Source: Cloacibacterium rupense | Lineage (GTDB): Bacteria > Bacteroidota > Bacteroidia > Flavobacteriales > Weeksellaceae | Length of the DNA: 64,000 bases | NCBI RefSeq assembly: GCF_014645495.1 | Contig: NZ_BMLV01000004.1 | Location: 186,001 to 250,000, forward strand | Direction of reading: 5' to 3' | In this document: piece by piece, positions 47,274-56,647 of the stretch | Layout: the number at the start of each line of letters is the position of its first letter | Numbering within the stretch: the stretch's first letter is position 1 | Translations under genes and position numbers: made by a program | The notes under the pieces: model-generated | Told to the model about the DNA's origin: nothing | Database searches by the model: none | Seen by the model: only the letters and a program-made list of their open reading frames with translations

Positions 47274-48407
47274 ATGCTTAAGAAAACAGCACTTATAATT
47301 AGTACCATTTTTACTTTGACTTTTGCATTTGCTAATCAGGAAACACCTGTAGCAGAAGCACATAGTACAGAAGCACATGCGGAAGCTAAGCCTTTATCAG
47401 AGAAAGAAAAGATTGCTGAAGAAAATAAAGAATTTATTCAGCATCACTTGTTAGATGCTCATGATTTTACCATTATGGTAGATGTAGACGGTCATCATAT
47501 AGGTTTTCCGTTGCCTGTGATTATCTATGATGGAGGATTTCATTTCTTCATGAGTAACAAAAATAATTTCTCTCATGTAAACAATGAGGGCAAAAGTGCT
47601 GAAAATATAGTAGAGAGCAATGGAAACTATTATAGACTTTTCCATGAGAAAATATACAAAACAGATGCTTCTGGTGATTTGAAATTAGATGCGCATCATC
47701 ATCCAACGGTAGAAAAAGTTTTAGACCTTTCTATTACTAAATCTGTGTTGATGATATTGTTTGTTTCCATTTTGATGTTGGTTATTTTTGGAGGAATGGC
47801 CAAATCTTACAAGAAATCTTTGGTGCCATCTGGGGCTGCAAAAATATTTGAACCATTGATTATCTTCATTAGAGACGATATAGCTATCCCGAATATTGGG
47901 CATAAATACAGAAGATATATGGGTTATTTGTTAACTGTATTTTTCTTTATCTTGTTCTTGAATGTTATTGGTTTAATGCCTTTTGGGGTAAACGTAACGG
48001 GTAATATTACCATTACTTTCTTCTTGGCTATATTCACTTATCTTATTACCAACATTTCTGCCAACAAAGATTATTGGAAGCATATTTTCTGGATGCCAGG
48101 TGTTCCTTTCCCAATGCAATTGATTTTATTGCCAATCGAATTATTAGGGACTTTGACAAAGCCATTTGCATTGATGATACGTCTTTTTGCGAACATGTCT
48201 GCTGGTCACATTGTGGTCATGAGTTTGATAGGTTTGATTTATTATTTTAAGAATGTTGTAGCTGGAGTGTCTTTTCCGCTTTTAGCATTGGTAATATATG
48301 TGTTAGAGGTATTGGTAGCATTTTTACAAGCTTATATCTTTACGATGCTTTCAGCATTATTTATTGGTATGGCTGTACAAGATCATGAGCATGAGCACGC
48401 TCATTAA
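47274..48407 (+). CDS. atpB: F0F1 ATP synthase subunit a
   Basis: This 377-aa subunit forms the proton half-channels with the c-ring. The essential arginine is in the conserved helix MIRLFANMSAGHIVVMSL (about residue 305). As in other Bacteroidetes the N-terminus is long, with a signal-like segment (MLKKTALIISTIFTLTFAFA) and about 110 extracytoplasmic residues including a His-rich stretch (DAHHHPTVEK) before the first membrane helix. The C-terminus is His-rich too (DHEHEHAH). Subunit c follows after 36 bp. Confidence 0.97.
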   Translation: MLKKTALIISTIFTLTFAFANQETPVAEAHSTEAHAEAKPLSEKEKIAEENKEFIQHHLLDAHDFTIMVDVDGHHIGFPLPVIIYDGGFHFFMSNKNNFSHVNNEGKSAENIVESNGNYYRLFHEKIYKTDASGDLKLDAHHHPTVEKVLDLSITKSVLMILFVSILMLVIFGGMAKSYKKSLVPSGAAKIFEPLIIFIRDDIAIPNIGHKYRRYMGYLLTVFFFILFLNVIGLMPFGVNVTGNITITFFLAIFTYLITNISANKDYWKHIFWMPGVPFPMQLILLPIELLGTLTKPFALMIRLFANMSAGHIVVMSLIGLIYYFKNVVAGVSFPLLALVIYVLEVLVAFLQAYIFTMLSALFIGMAVQDHEHEHAH

Positions 48408-48443
48408 TAGAATTATTAAAACAATTTTTTAAATTTTTATATT

Positions 48444-48638
48444 ATGGAAATTCCTAAAATTATTGGTGCAGGTTTAGTAGTAATCGGTGCAGGTATCGGT
48501 ATCGGTAAAATTGGTGCTGCTGCTTTAGAAGCTATCGCTAGACAACCAGAGCAATCAGGTAAATTACAAACTGCGATGCTTATCGCTGCGGCTCTTGTAG
48601 AAGGGGTAGCGTTCGCTGCATTATTTGCTGTAAACTAA
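48444..48638 (+). CDS. atpE: F0F1 ATP synthase subunit c
   Basis: This 64-aa double-helix hairpin forms the rotor ring. The Gly-rich first helix is GAGLVVIGAGIGIGKIGAAA, the polar loop is ARQPEQSGKLQ, and the proton-carrying glutamate is in ALVEGVAFAALF (second helix). The residues around the glutamate do not show the Na+-binding signature, so a proton-driven ring is likely. A hairpin-like CTGTAAGG..GCTTGCAG spacer precedes atpF, as often found after the highly expressed c gene. Confidence 0.96.
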   Translation: MEIPKIIGAGLVVIGAGIGIGKIGAAALEAIARQPEQSGKLQTAMLIAAALVEGVAFAALFAVN

Positions 48639-48724
48639 TTGCTTAGAAAAATTTCATTGACTGTAAGGGTTGCTTGCAGTCAGTGATTTTTTAAACAAAA
48701 ATTTTAAAAAACATTAATCTACAT

Positions 48725-49222
48725 ATGGAATTAATTAATCAATTTCAATCAGGATTGTTTATCATCCAATCTATTATCTTCATAGCGCTTTTGCTTTTAT
48801 TAGGAAAGTTTGCTTGGAAGCCAATTCTTAACTCTATCAACGAGAGAGAAACTAACATTATGGATGCTCTTAACCAAGCACAGTTAGCAAAAGAAGAAAT
48901 GGCACAGCTAAAATCTGATAACGAAAGAATCATCAGAGAAGCAAAAGCAGAGAGAGATGCTATCTTAAAAGAAGCTAGAGAAATTAAAGAAAAAATAGTT
49001 TCTGATGCTAAAGAAGTAGCTAAAGTAGAAGGGGATAAAATGATTGCTCAAGCAAGACAGTCTATCGTTGCTGAAAAGACGGCTGCAGTAGCTGAAATCA
49101 AAAACCAAATTGGTGCTCTTTCAGTACAAATTGCAGAATCTATCTTGAAACAAAAGCTAGATACTACTGAAGCACACAATCAATTGGTAGAAAATATCCT
49201 TAAACAACCTAATCAGAACTAA
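48725..49222 (+). CDS. atpF: F0F1 ATP synthase subunit b
   Basis: This 165-aa peripheral stalk subunit has one N-terminal transmembrane helix (GLFIIQSIIFIALLLLLGKF) and a long charged coiled coil (EEMAQLKSDNERIIREAKAE onward). The length is normal. The stop is followed by the atpH start after 2 bp. Confidence 0.95.
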   Translation: MELINQFQSGLFIIQSIIFIALLLLLGKFAWKPILNSINERETNIMDALNQAQLAKEEMAQLKSDNERIIREAKAERDAILKEAREIKEKIVSDAKEVAKVEGDKMIAQARQSIVAEKTAAVAEIKNQIGALSVQIAESILKQKLDTTEAHNQLVENILKQPNQN

Positions 49223-49224
49223 CA

Positions 49225-49764
49225 ATGCTTACATCTAAAGTAGCAAAAAGATACGCACAAGGTTTACTTGATTTCACACAGGAGTCAGGTAATACTGCAA
49301 CTGTATTTGCAGAGATGAAAGATGTGGTAAAGATTATGAAAGATTCTAAGGAACTGAAAAATTTCTTTGCTTCACCTATTATTGATGCGAAAAAGAAAAT
49401 AGCGGTAGCTTCACAAGTTTTCGTTAGTTTTTCTGCAGTTGCCCAAAACTTAATCACCCTAGTTATCAAACAAGGTAGAGAAAGTCATCTGCAAGACATA
49501 GCACAAGAATTCATCAACAAAGTAGAAGATTTACAAGGAGTACAGAGAGTGACATTGACAGTAGCATCTGAGCTATCTCCTAAAAACATTGAAGAGATTG
49601 TAAAATCTACTTCTTTGGTAGATCATTCTAAAAACAGTGATTTAAAAGTGGTGGTGAATCCAGAAATTATAGGTGGTTATATCCTAAGAGTAGGAGACCA
49701 ACAGGTAGATGCTTCTGTAAAAACTAAGCTAAGCCTAGTAAAAAAAGAATTTCAATTAAATTAA
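49225..49764 (+). CDS. atpH: F0F1 ATP synthase subunit delta
   Basis: This 179-aa subunit links the b dimer to the alpha subunits. The N-terminal helical bundle starts SKVAKRYAQGLLDFTQESGN, and the C-terminal conserved strand is KVVVNPEIIGGYILRVGDQQ followed by VDASVKTKLS. It lies 2 bp after atpF and 17 bp before atpA. Confidence 0.95.
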   Translation: MLTSKVAKRYAQGLLDFTQESGNTATVFAEMKDVVKIMKDSKELKNFFASPIIDAKKKIAVASQVFVSFSAVAQNLITLVIKQGRESHLQDIAQEFINKVEDLQGVQRVTLTVASELSPKNIEEIVKSTSLVDHSKNSDLKVVVNPEIIGGYILRVGDQQVDASVKTKLSLVKKEFQLN

Positions 49765-49781
49765 GTTAAAACAACCATAAA

Positions 49782-51359
49782 ATGGCAGAAATAAATCCGG
49801 CTGAAGTTTCAGCAATTTTAAAACAACAATTGGCCAACTTTGATACGCAATCCAACGTAGAAGAAGTAGGTACAGTATTACAAATTGGAGATGGTATTGC
49901 TCTTGTTTACGGTTTAGAAAACGTACAATACGGTGAATTGGTAAAATTCCAAAGTGGTATTGAAGGTATTGTATTGAATCTAGCTGAAGACAACGTAGGT
50001 GTTGCGCTTTTAGGAGAATCTAAAAATGTAAAAGAAGGAGATACCGTAAAAAGAACCCAAAGAATCTCTTCTATTAGAGTAGGTGAAGGTATGCTAGGTA
50101 GAGTAGTAGATACTCTTGGTAATCCTATCGATGGTAAAGGGCCTATCTCTGGTGACCTTTACGAAATGCCACTTGAAAGAAAAGCTCCAGGTGTAATTTT
50201 CCGTCAACCGGTAAATGAACCTTTACAAACGGGTATCGTAGCGATTGACTCTATGATTCCGATCGGAAGAGGACAAAGAGAGCTTATCATTGGTGACAGA
50301 CAAACTGGTAAAACAACTGTTGCGATTGATACCATTCTTAACCAAAAAGAATTTTTCGATGCTGGTGAACCAGTATTTTGTATCTACGTAGCAGTAGGGC
50401 AAAAAGGTTCTACCGTAGCACAAATCGTAAAAACTTTAGAAGATAAAGGAGCTATGGCTTATACTGTAGTAGTAGCAGCTAATGCTTCAGACCCTTCTCC
50501 AATGCAGGTATATGCTCCTATGGCAGGTGCTGCAATTGGTGAGTATTTCAGAGACACAGGTAGACCAGCATTAATCATTTATGATGATTTATCTAAACAA
50601 GCGGTAGCTTACCGTGAGCTTTCTTTATTATTAAGAAGACCACCGGGCCGTGAAGCATATCCAGGTGACGTATTCTACTTGCACTCTAGATTATTAGAAA
50701 GAGCTGCTAAAGTGATTAAAGATGATACGATTGCTGCTCAAATGAATGATTTGCCAGAATCTCTAAAACCAATGGTAAAAGGTGGTGGTTCTCTTACGGC
50801 TTTACCAATTATCGAAACTCAAGCGGGTGACGTATCTGCCTATATCCCAACCAACGTAATTTCTATTACAGATGGTCAGATTTTCTTAGAGTCAGATTTA
50901 TTCAACTCTGGGGTAAGACCAGCAATCAACGTAGGTATCTCTGTATCTAGAGTAGGGGGTAATGCACAGATTAAATCAATGAAAAAAGTATCTGGTACTT
51001 TGAAATTAGACCAGGCACAATATAAAGAACTAGAAGCTTTCGCAAAATTCGGTTCAGACTTAGATGCGGCTACTATGGCGGTAATCTCTAAGGGTGAAAG
51101 AAACGTAGAAATCTTAAAACAACCTGTAAACTCTCCACTACCAGTAGATGCACAGATTGCAATGATTTACTCAGGAACTGAAAACCTATTGAGAAACGTA
51201 CCGATTAGAAAAGTAAAAGAATTCCAAGTAGAATATATTGATTTCCTAAGAAACAAGCATCCAGAAGTAATGGCAGCTTTGAAATCTGGTAAAATTGATG
51301 ATTCATTAACAGGAGTTCTAAAACAAGTAGCTACAGATTTAGCAGCTAAATATAACTAA
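49782..51359 (+). CDS. atpA: F0F1 ATP synthase subunit alpha
   Basis: This 525-aa non-catalytic nucleotide-binding subunit has the P-loop [15 protein letters not shown] (near residue 171). The alpha signature [14 protein letters not shown] lies near 375 and the arginine finger is in VSRVGGNAQ. The length and the N-terminal [15 protein letters not shown] delta-binding helix are normal. Beta and epsilon are not in this operon, which is usual for Bacteroidetes. Confidence 0.98.
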   Translation: MAEINPAEVSAILKQQLANFDTQSNVEEVGTVLQIGDGIALVYGLENVQYGELVKFQSGIEGIVLNLAEDNVGVALLGESKNVKEGDTVKRTQRISSIRVGEGMLGRVVDTLGNPIDGKGPISGDLYEMPLERKAPGVIFRQPVNEPLQTGIVAIDSMIPIGRGQRELIIGDRQTGKTTVAIDTILNQKEFFDAGEPVFCIYVAVGQKGSTVAQIVKTLEDKGAMAYTVVVAANASDPSPMQVYAPMAGAAIGEYFRDTGRPALIIYDDLSKQAVAYRELSLLLRRPPGREAYPGDVFYLHSRLLERAAKVIKDDTIAAQMNDLPESLKPMVKGGGSLTALPIIETQAGDVSAYIPTNVISITDGQIFLESDLFNSGVRPAINVGISVSRVGGNAQIKSMKKVSGTLKLDQAQYKELEAFAKFGSDLDAATMAVISKGERNVEILKQPVNSPLPVDAQIAMIYSGTENLLRNVPIRKVKEFQVEYIDFLRNKHPEVMAALKSGKIDDSLTGVLKQVATDLAAKYN

Positions 51360-51444
51360 TATTAGTTGATGGTTTTTGGTTGATAGTTGACAGAAAATTC
51401 TAAAACTAACAACCAACAACCGACAACCAACAACTAAAAAAATT
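51360..51444. repeat. Imperfect inverted repeat between atpA and atpG
   Basis: TTGATGGTTTTTGGTTGATA (51366-51385) can fold back on CAACAACCGACAACCAACAA (about 51412-51433), about 20 of 26 positions pairing. The right arm is itself a 7-bp tandem repeat (acaacca units). The two parts of one operon are thus separated by a filler of the same low-complexity kind as found elsewhere in the window. Confidence 0.6.
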
Positions 51445-52302
51445 ATGGCAAATTTAAAAGAAATTAGAGGCAGAATAACATCTATATCATCTACGATGCA
51501 GATTACGAGTGCTATGAAAATGGTTTCGGCTGCGAAACTTAAAAAAGCACAAGACGCTATCGTAATGCTAAGACCTTATTCAGAAAAACTTCAAGAAATC
51601 ATTCAGAATGTGAGTTCTAATTCAGATTCTGAGAATGTTTCGGTTTTTGCACAAAAGAGAGAGGTAAAAAAGGTGCTTATTATAGCGGTAACTTCTAACA
51701 GAGGTTTAGCAGGAGCATTCAACTCTTCTATTGTAAAAGAACTGAATCATAAAATTGCTGAAACACCTGTAGAAGTTGAAGTTTTGACCATCGGAAAAAA
51801 AGTTTTTGATGCGGTTAAAAGAAGCAGAACGGTATATGATAATCAAAGTGCCATCTTTGACCATATGAGTTTTGAAAAAGTATCAAAAGTGTCTTCTAAA
51901 GTGATGAAAGCTTTTAAGGAAGGACAGTTCGATGAAGTGCATTTAATTTATAACAAATTTATCAATGCTGCTACTCAAGAAGTAAAAACTGAACAATTAT
52001 TACCAATAGAAATGCCGGAAAACACTGGTAATGTTGTAAGTGATTATATTTTTGAGCCTAGCAGAAAAGAAATTATCGAAAGTTTGATTCCTAAATCAAT
52101 CAAAACTCAGGTTTATAAAGCAGTATTAGACTCTATCGCTTCTGAACATGGTGCTAGAATGACAGCCATGCACAAAGCAACAGATAATGCGCAAGCTCTA
52201 AAAAATGAATTGGTGATTTTCTATAACAAAGCCAGACAGGCGGCGATTACCAATGAAATTCTTGAGATTGTATCTGGAGCAGAAGCCCTTAAAAATAGTT
52301 AA
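51445..52302 (+). CDS. atpG: F0F1 ATP synthase subunit gamma
   Basis: This 285-aa central rotor shaft starts MANLKEIRGRITSISSTMQI. The conserved C-terminal helix SEHGARMTAMHKATDNAQAL ends near residue 245 and is followed by YNKARQAAITNEILEIVSGA. The length is typical. A terminator follows at 52325-52356, so it closes the operon. Confidence 0.97.
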   Translation: MANLKEIRGRITSISSTMQITSAMKMVSAAKLKKAQDAIVMLRPYSEKLQEIIQNVSSNSDSENVSVFAQKREVKKVLIIAVTSNRGLAGAFNSSIVKELNHKIAETPVEVEVLTIGKKVFDAVKRSRTVYDNQSAIFDHMSFEKVSKVSSKVMKAFKEGQFDEVHLIYNKFINAATQEVKTEQLLPIEMPENTGNVVSDYIFEPSRKEIIESLIPKSIKTQVYKAVLDSIASEHGARMTAMHKATDNAQALKNELVIFYNKARQAAITNEILEIVSGAEALKNS

Positions 52303-52324
52303 TCTAATTATAAGATATCAATTA

Positions 52325-52356
52325 AAAGCATCAACGAGAGTTGGTGCTTTTTTTTA
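52325..52356 (+). terminator. Rho-independent terminator of the ATP synthase operon
   Basis: AAAGCATCAAC-GAGA-GTTGGTGCTTT (one T-G pair) followed by six T residues, 22 bp after the atpG stop. Confidence 0.9.
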
Positions 52357-52434
52357 TAAATATTCTCTGTTAAATATAATTATGTTAAATTTAGATGAGA
52401 TAATAAATGCGTAATTTTGCAAAACTAGTAAGCT

Positions 52435-53862
52435 ATGATTGTTCCTAAAAACACTTTTTTCAGATATAAGATATTTTTTGCAATTGTGTCATTAAATTTA
52501 ATATTTGTGACCACCATGGCTTTGTTCAATTTTTACAAAGATTCATTGCGTTTACAGCGTGCCAAAAAGCAAGAACTTATCGCTCTAGAGAATAAAGTAC
52601 AAGACACTTATCATTATATTCTTACCAGACATTCTGAATTATCTCAAAAGGAGCAATTTTTGGAATTGATGAAAGATAGGATTTTTGAGATTTCAGATGT
52701 GAATCATGTGACCATTAGCATTTATGATTTTAAAGGCAATTTATTAGCGAGCAGCAGACATGAAAAAGAACCGCTAGAAACTTCAGTATTAGAAAGACTA
52801 GAAAAGACCAAAAAAAGAGTAATCGAAGAATCTGTACAAGAAAAAAAAGGGATTACACAATATCATTCTTATAATTATTTAATGGCAGAGAATAAAGCCA
52901 TTGCAATTTTTGAGGTAAGTAATCTGGGAACTAGTTCTTCGTTATTTGTTCATTTTAAACTATTGGCTAAACAATATTTTTTGGCCATTATCATCTTATT
53001 TATTTTAAGTGGCTATGCAGCATGGTTTATCTCCAAAAGCCTCACTCAGAAAATAGATGCTATTTCTAAAAAACTGAGCAAAACCAATGTAGAATATCTG
53101 GATACCCCTATAGACTACTCTGATGAAGACGAGATAAAACCCTTGGTAGATTCTTATAATACCATGTTGGGTAAATTGCAAGAACAAACCCATCAATTGG
53201 CCAAAACAGAAAGAGAAGAAGCATGGCGAGAAATGGCAAGGCAAGTGGCCCATGAAATCAATAATCCACTTACCCCATTAAAGCTATCGGTGCAGAATTT
53301 CCAAAGGAAGTACAAAGCAGATGACCCAGATAATGATGAAAAAATAAAGAACCTGACGCAGGTGGTGGTGCATCAAATAGATATTATATACTCTATTGCC
53401 AAGTCTTTTTCGGATTTTGCCAAGATGCCTATCAGCAATGATACCCTGATTGATGTGGTGAAAACGGTAAAGTATTCTGTAGACATCTTCCCAGAGCATA
53501 TCATAGAATTTTATAGCAACGTAGATGAATTGTACTATAAGATAGACGGGATTTACCTCACGAGGATTATTACCAATATTGTAAAAAATGGAATACAATC
53601 TATACAACATAACGATAAAAAAGTAAGGGTAGAAATTAAAAATAAGCCAGACAAATTTACCATCAGTATAGAAGATAACGGAAGTGGTATTCCAGAAGAG
53701 CATCTGGATAGGGTATTTGAACATAAGTTTACGACCAAATCTTCTGGAATGGGACTAGGACTATCTATGGTAAAAAAGATTGTAGAAGATTATCATGGGA
53801 AAATATGGTTCGAAACAGAAGTAGATGTAGGAACTACCTTTTATATAGAATTTATAAAATAG
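52435..53862 (+). CDS. Membrane sensor histidine kinase (NtrY-like)
   Basis: This 475-aa kinase has a first transmembrane helix at about 10-32 and an extracytoplasmic sensor domain (about 33-180, FDFKGNLLASSRHEKEP-like strands). A second helix (FLAIIILFILSGYAAWFIS) is followed by a HAMP-like linker (YSDEDEIKPLVDSYNTM). The HisKA domain has His273 (REMARQVAHEINNPLTPLKL) and the HATPase domain shows N, G1 and G2 boxes (NIVKNGIQSI, DNGSGIPEE, GMGLGLSMVKK). The EINNPLTPLKLS form is typical of NtrY/NtrB-type kinases. No response regulator is adjacent. The coiled-coil protein at 53912 follows after 49 bp. Confidence 0.9.
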   Translation: MIVPKNTFFRYKIFFAIVSLNLIFVTTMALFNFYKDSLRLQRAKKQELIALENKVQDTYHYILTRHSELSQKEQFLELMKDRIFEISDVNHVTISIYDFKGNLLASSRHEKEPLETSVLERLEKTKKRVIEESVQEKKGITQYHSYNYLMAENKAIAIFEVSNLGTSSSLFVHFKLLAKQYFLAIIILFILSGYAAWFISKSLTQKIDAISKKLSKTNVEYLDTPIDYSDEDEIKPLVDSYNTMLGKLQEQTHQLAKTEREEAWREMARQVAHEINNPLTPLKLSVQNFQRKYKADDPDNDEKIKNLTQVVVHQIDIIYSIAKSFSDFAKMPISNDTLIDVVKTVKYSVDIFPEHIIEFYSNVDELYYKIDGIYLTRIITNIVKNGIQSIQHNDKKVRVEIKNKPDKFTISIEDNGSGIPEEHLDRVFEHKFTTKSSGMGLGLSMVKKIVEDYHGKIWFETEVDVGTTFYIEFIK

Positions 53863-53911
53863 CAATTTAATGGATTGCATTTAACCATAAAAAACAAATA
53901 AAAAACAACAT

Positions 53912-54805
53912 ATGAAGACTAAAATTATTGGATTACTCTCTGCAATTGTACTTGCATTATCAGGATATTTGCTCTATGACAGTTTGAATACAGAGATGAG
54001 TGAAGCGGAAATACAAACCCAATTTGCAGATTTAAAAGCAGATTATCAATACATTAAAGAAGATTTAGAATTTGCTGTAAAGGATTTGAATTTTAACAGC
54101 AAAGAAATTATTTCTCAAAAGCAAAAGATAGAAAAACTGGTGAGTAAAAATAATCTGACCCAAGAAGAATTGATAGAGGCCAAAAAGATTATGAGTACCT
54201 TATCTAAAACCATTCTTAAAAATTTTAAGGAAAAAGTGATAGTTTTAGAAGATGAGAAGTTGAAGTTATTGAATGAAAAAGACAAAATCGTAATAGAAGT
54301 GACTAAACTGAAGGATCAGGTAGAAGATTTGGACCATAGAATCATTAATGAAAAGAAAATTTCTGAGAAAAAAGATCAGTTGATTACTTACGCTTCTAAG
54401 TTGACCCTTTCTAATTTTAAACTCAATAGTTTTAAAGTAAGAAGTAGTGGAAAAGAGGTGCAGACTGATAAAGCTTCTAGGATTGATAGAATTAAGGTGA
54501 GTTTTGATATTAATGAAAATATATTAGCCCCTTCTGGTGCCAAAAATCTCTATATGGTGATTAAGAAGCCAACAGGAGAAACGGTAACCTTTACCAACAA
54601 GCCTTCCGGTATTTTTATGTTGGGAAACAAAAAAGTGGTATATTCTGACAAGATAGATTTCAACTACGAAAAAGGAAAAGAACAATCTCTAGAATTCGTT
54701 TGGGATAATGAGGAATTTAGCAGAGGAGATTACATGATGGAAGTTTATGAGAAAACCCCAACAGGAATTGTGATGATAGGTAAGGTGACTAAGACCTTAG
54801 AGTAA
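53912..54805 (+). CDS. Membrane-anchored coiled-coil protein with C-terminal beta domain
   Basis: This 297-aa protein has an N-terminal membrane anchor or signal (IIGLLSAIVLALSGYLLYDS). A long coiled coil covers residues about 30-165 (DLKADYQYIKEDLEFAVKDL; ENEKDKIVIEVTKLKDQVED-like heptads). The C-terminal soluble domain, about 175-297, is strand-rich (KVSFDINENILAPSGAKNLY, FVWDNEEFSRGDYMMEVYEK). I have seen this domain order in flavobacterial proteins of unknown function. The gene follows the NtrY-like kinase and may act with it, but nothing in the sequence proves this. Confidence 0.7.
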   Translation: MKTKIIGLLSAIVLALSGYLLYDSLNTEMSEAEIQTQFADLKADYQYIKEDLEFAVKDLNFNSKEIISQKQKIEKLVSKNNLTQEELIEAKKIMSTLSKTILKNFKEKVIVLEDEKLKLLNEKDKIVIEVTKLKDQVEDLDHRIINEKKISEKKDQLITYASKLTLSNFKLNSFKVRSSGKEVQTDKASRIDRIKVSFDINENILAPSGAKNLYMVIKKPTGETVTFTNKPSGIFMLGNKKVVYSDKIDFNYEKGKEQSLEFVWDNEEFSRGDYMMEVYEKTPTGIVMIGKVTKTLE

Positions 54806-54917
54806 TTTAACATAAAATACGTAAATTAACGTATTGATTATCATGTTGGTTTAACATAATTTTGACATGTAAAATTGAAACACCAAAAAATTTATATATA
54901 ACTACACAAAAGTGTAA

Positions 54918-54948
54918 TTGACGAGGATTAGTATAAGTTTTAAATTTG
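54918..54948 (+). promoter_or_regulatory. Flavobacterial promoter of the candidate small RNA
   Basis: TTG (54918-54920), 20 bp, then TAAATTTG (54941-54948), an exact -7 match with normal spacing. No annotated-size gene follows before the next terminator. Confidence 0.68.
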
Positions 54949-54954
54949 TATTTA

Positions 54955-55055
54955 ATTATTAGTAACCAGGAAAACACAAATGATGCTAAACTCTACTACG
55001 GAAAATTAAAGCATTTGTTAATTTAAAATTTTTTTTTCTGTAGTAGTTTTTTTTT
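54955..55055 (+). ncRNA. Candidate small RNA with possible 9-residue leader peptide
   Basis: From the predicted start to a terminator-like fold: CTACTAC (54993-54999) pairs with GTAGTAG (55040-55046), an inner AAATTAA/TTAATTT pair sits in the loop, and nine T residues follow. Inside lies a tiny open frame at 54980 (ATGATGCTAAACTCTACTAC, stop TAA at 55007) reading MMLNSTTEN, preceded by CAGGAAAACACAA. The codons overlap the terminator stem, a layout seen in translation-coupled leaders. It may equally be a plain small RNA such as a 6S-like RNA; I could not match it to a known family. Confidence 0.45.
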
Positions 55056-55099
55056 AAAAGTAGTAATTTTCTTCATATTTCGATTTTTAGACCCAAACG

Positions 55100-55129
55100 A
55101 AGGATACACGTTTCTAGTGTATCCTTTTT
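55100..55129 (+). terminator. Strong Rho-independent terminator
   Basis: AAGGATACAC (55100-55109) and GTGTATCCTT (55117-55126) form a perfect 10-bp stem with a 7-base loop, followed by TTTTTG. It isolates the transporter gene from upstream transcription. Confidence 0.88.
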
Positions 55130-55168
55130 GTTGTCTCATATATAAAAAATTGTTTTTAATAATTTTTA

Positions 55169-55176
55169 TATCTTTG
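55169..55176 (+). promoter_or_regulatory. -7 element of the CNNM/HlyC transporter gene
   Basis: TATCTTTG, an exact TAnnTTTG match, with TTG at 55150-55152 (16-bp spacer). The predicted start lies about 17 bp before the ATG. Confidence 0.62.
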
Positions 55177-55199
55177 CAGTAATTGTTTAAATAAAATAA

Positions 55200-56549
55200 A
55201 TGGACCCCGATAGTTTTGTCAAACTTCTCATCGCATTATTGTTAGTATTATTGAACGGTTTTTTCGTAGCCGCAGAATTCTCCATCGTAAAAGTTCGCTA
55301 TTCTCAGATACAAATAAAAGCTGCCGAAGGAAACAAAATGGCAAAGCAAGCAGAATTGATTATCAAGAATCTAGATGCTTATCTATCTGCTACACAATTA
55401 GGAATTACTCTAGCATCCTTAGCCTTAGGTTGGGTAGGAGAGAGTGCCCTAGAGCATGTTTTCCATGATGTATTCAGTTATTTTAATCTAGAAGTATCAC
55501 AATCTATACTTACTACCATCTCTATAGTGGTTAGTTTTTCTATCATTACGGTAATGCACATTGTTTTCGGGGAGTTGGTTCCTAAGTCCATCGCCATCAG
55601 AAAATCTGAAGCTACCACCTTATTTATTGCATCGCCTCTTCGATTTTTTTATTTTATTTTCAAGCCTATTATTTGGTTAATGAATGTCATTTCTAATGCT
55701 TTTCTAAGATTAATTGGGATACACCCTGCTTCTGACCAAGAAATACACTCTACCGAAGAATTGCAACTTTTGGTTAAACAATCTGCCGATAGTGGAGAAA
55801 TTGAAGAAGAAAACTACGAAATCATCAAAAACGCTTTTGATTTTACAGACCATACGGCAAAGCAAGTCATGATTCCTAGGCAAAATATTTTTTCTATTGA
55901 TATTGAAGATTCTAAAGAAGAAATCATCAAACAAATCATGGAGAGTGGATATTCTAGAATACCCGTTTATGAAAACTCTATAGACAATGTTATTGGTATT
56001 TTTTACACCAAAGAAATCATAAGAGAATATGTAAAACACATCGATAATCTTGAGAATTTTGATTTAAAAGATTATCTCAGAGAAGCCTTCTTTGTGGTGG
56101 GGAGTAAAAAAGTATCAGATTTATTGAAAGTTTTCCAATTAAAGAAACAGCATTTAGCCATTGTAATTGATGAATTTGGAGGAACTGAAGGAATATTGAC
56201 TTTAGAAGATATTTTAGAGGAATTGGTAGGTGAAATACAAGATGAAGAAGACGAAGAAGAGAAAATTGTAGATAAAGTAGGGGAAAATGTATTTTGGGTA
56301 CAAGCTACGCAACCACTAGAAGAAATCAATGAACACTTACCCAAGTCTTTGCCCGAAAATGCAGAGTATAATACTTTGGCAGGATATATTTTACACCAAT
56401 TAGAAGATATACCAGAAGAAAATCAAGAATTTAAATTAGATGATTATCAATTTAAAATTCTGAAAATGAATAACAAGAGTGTAGAATTGGTACAATTGAC
56501 CTACCAAGAACCTGATTTAATAGAAGATATTATTGAAGAAATAGAGTAG
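55200..56549 (+). CDS. HlyC/CorC (CNNM) family divalent-cation transporter
   Basis: This 449-aa membrane protein has the three-domain layout of the family. The DUF21 transmembrane domain (residues 1-190) includes NGFFVAAEFSIVKVR and ATQLGITLASLALGWVGE. Two CBS domains follow (about 205-330: VMIPRQNIFSIDIEDSKEEI and HLAIVIDEFGGTEGILTLED). A CorC_HlyC domain closes the protein (about 350-440, LPENAEYNTLAGYIL). Members export or import Mg2+ or Co2+; the older name hemolysin is misleading. It has its own promoter and lies 98 bp before clpS. Confidence 0.93.
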   Translation: MDPDSFVKLLIALLLVLLNGFFVAAEFSIVKVRYSQIQIKAAEGNKMAKQAELIIKNLDAYLSATQLGITLASLALGWVGESALEHVFHDVFSYFNLEVSQSILTTISIVVSFSIITVMHIVFGELVPKSIAIRKSEATTLFIASPLRFFYFIFKPIIWLMNVISNAFLRLIGIHPASDQEIHSTEELQLLVKQSADSGEIEEENYEIIKNAFDFTDHTAKQVMIPRQNIFSIDIEDSKEEIIKQIMESGYSRIPVYENSIDNVIGIFYTKEIIREYVKHIDNLENFDLKDYLREAFFVVGSKKVSDLLKVFQLKKQHLAIVIDEFGGTEGILTLEDILEELVGEIQDEEDEEEKIVDKVGENVFWVQATQPLEEINEHLPKSLPENAEYNTLAGYILHQLEDIPEENQEFKLDDYQFKILKMNNKSVELVQLTYQEPDLIEDIIEEIE

Positions 56550-56573
56550 GCTTGATGGAGGTGCATGAGATTA

Positions 56574-56640
56574 AAAGATGGAAGATGGAAGATGGAAGAT
56601 GAATCCTGAACTCTGAACTTTGAACTCGAAACCCGAAACC
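56574..56640. repeat. Short tandem repeats upstream of clpS
   Basis: A 7-bp run (agatgga, four copies) is followed by degenerate 7-8-bp units (ctgaact, ctgaact, ttgaact, cgaaacc, cgaaacc) reaching the clpS start. It resembles the other periodic fillers in this window. Confidence 0.7.
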
Positions 56641-56647
56641 TTTTAGA

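Larger units (their letters stand above)
54806..55199. other. Intergenic region with candidate small RNA and two terminators
   Basis: 394 bp. After a perfect hairpin AATACGT-AAATTA-ACGTATT (54826-54845) it contains a full promoter (54918-54948), a candidate RNA (54955-55055), a second strong terminator (55100-55129) and the promoter of the transporter gene (55169-55176). Confidence 0.65.
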
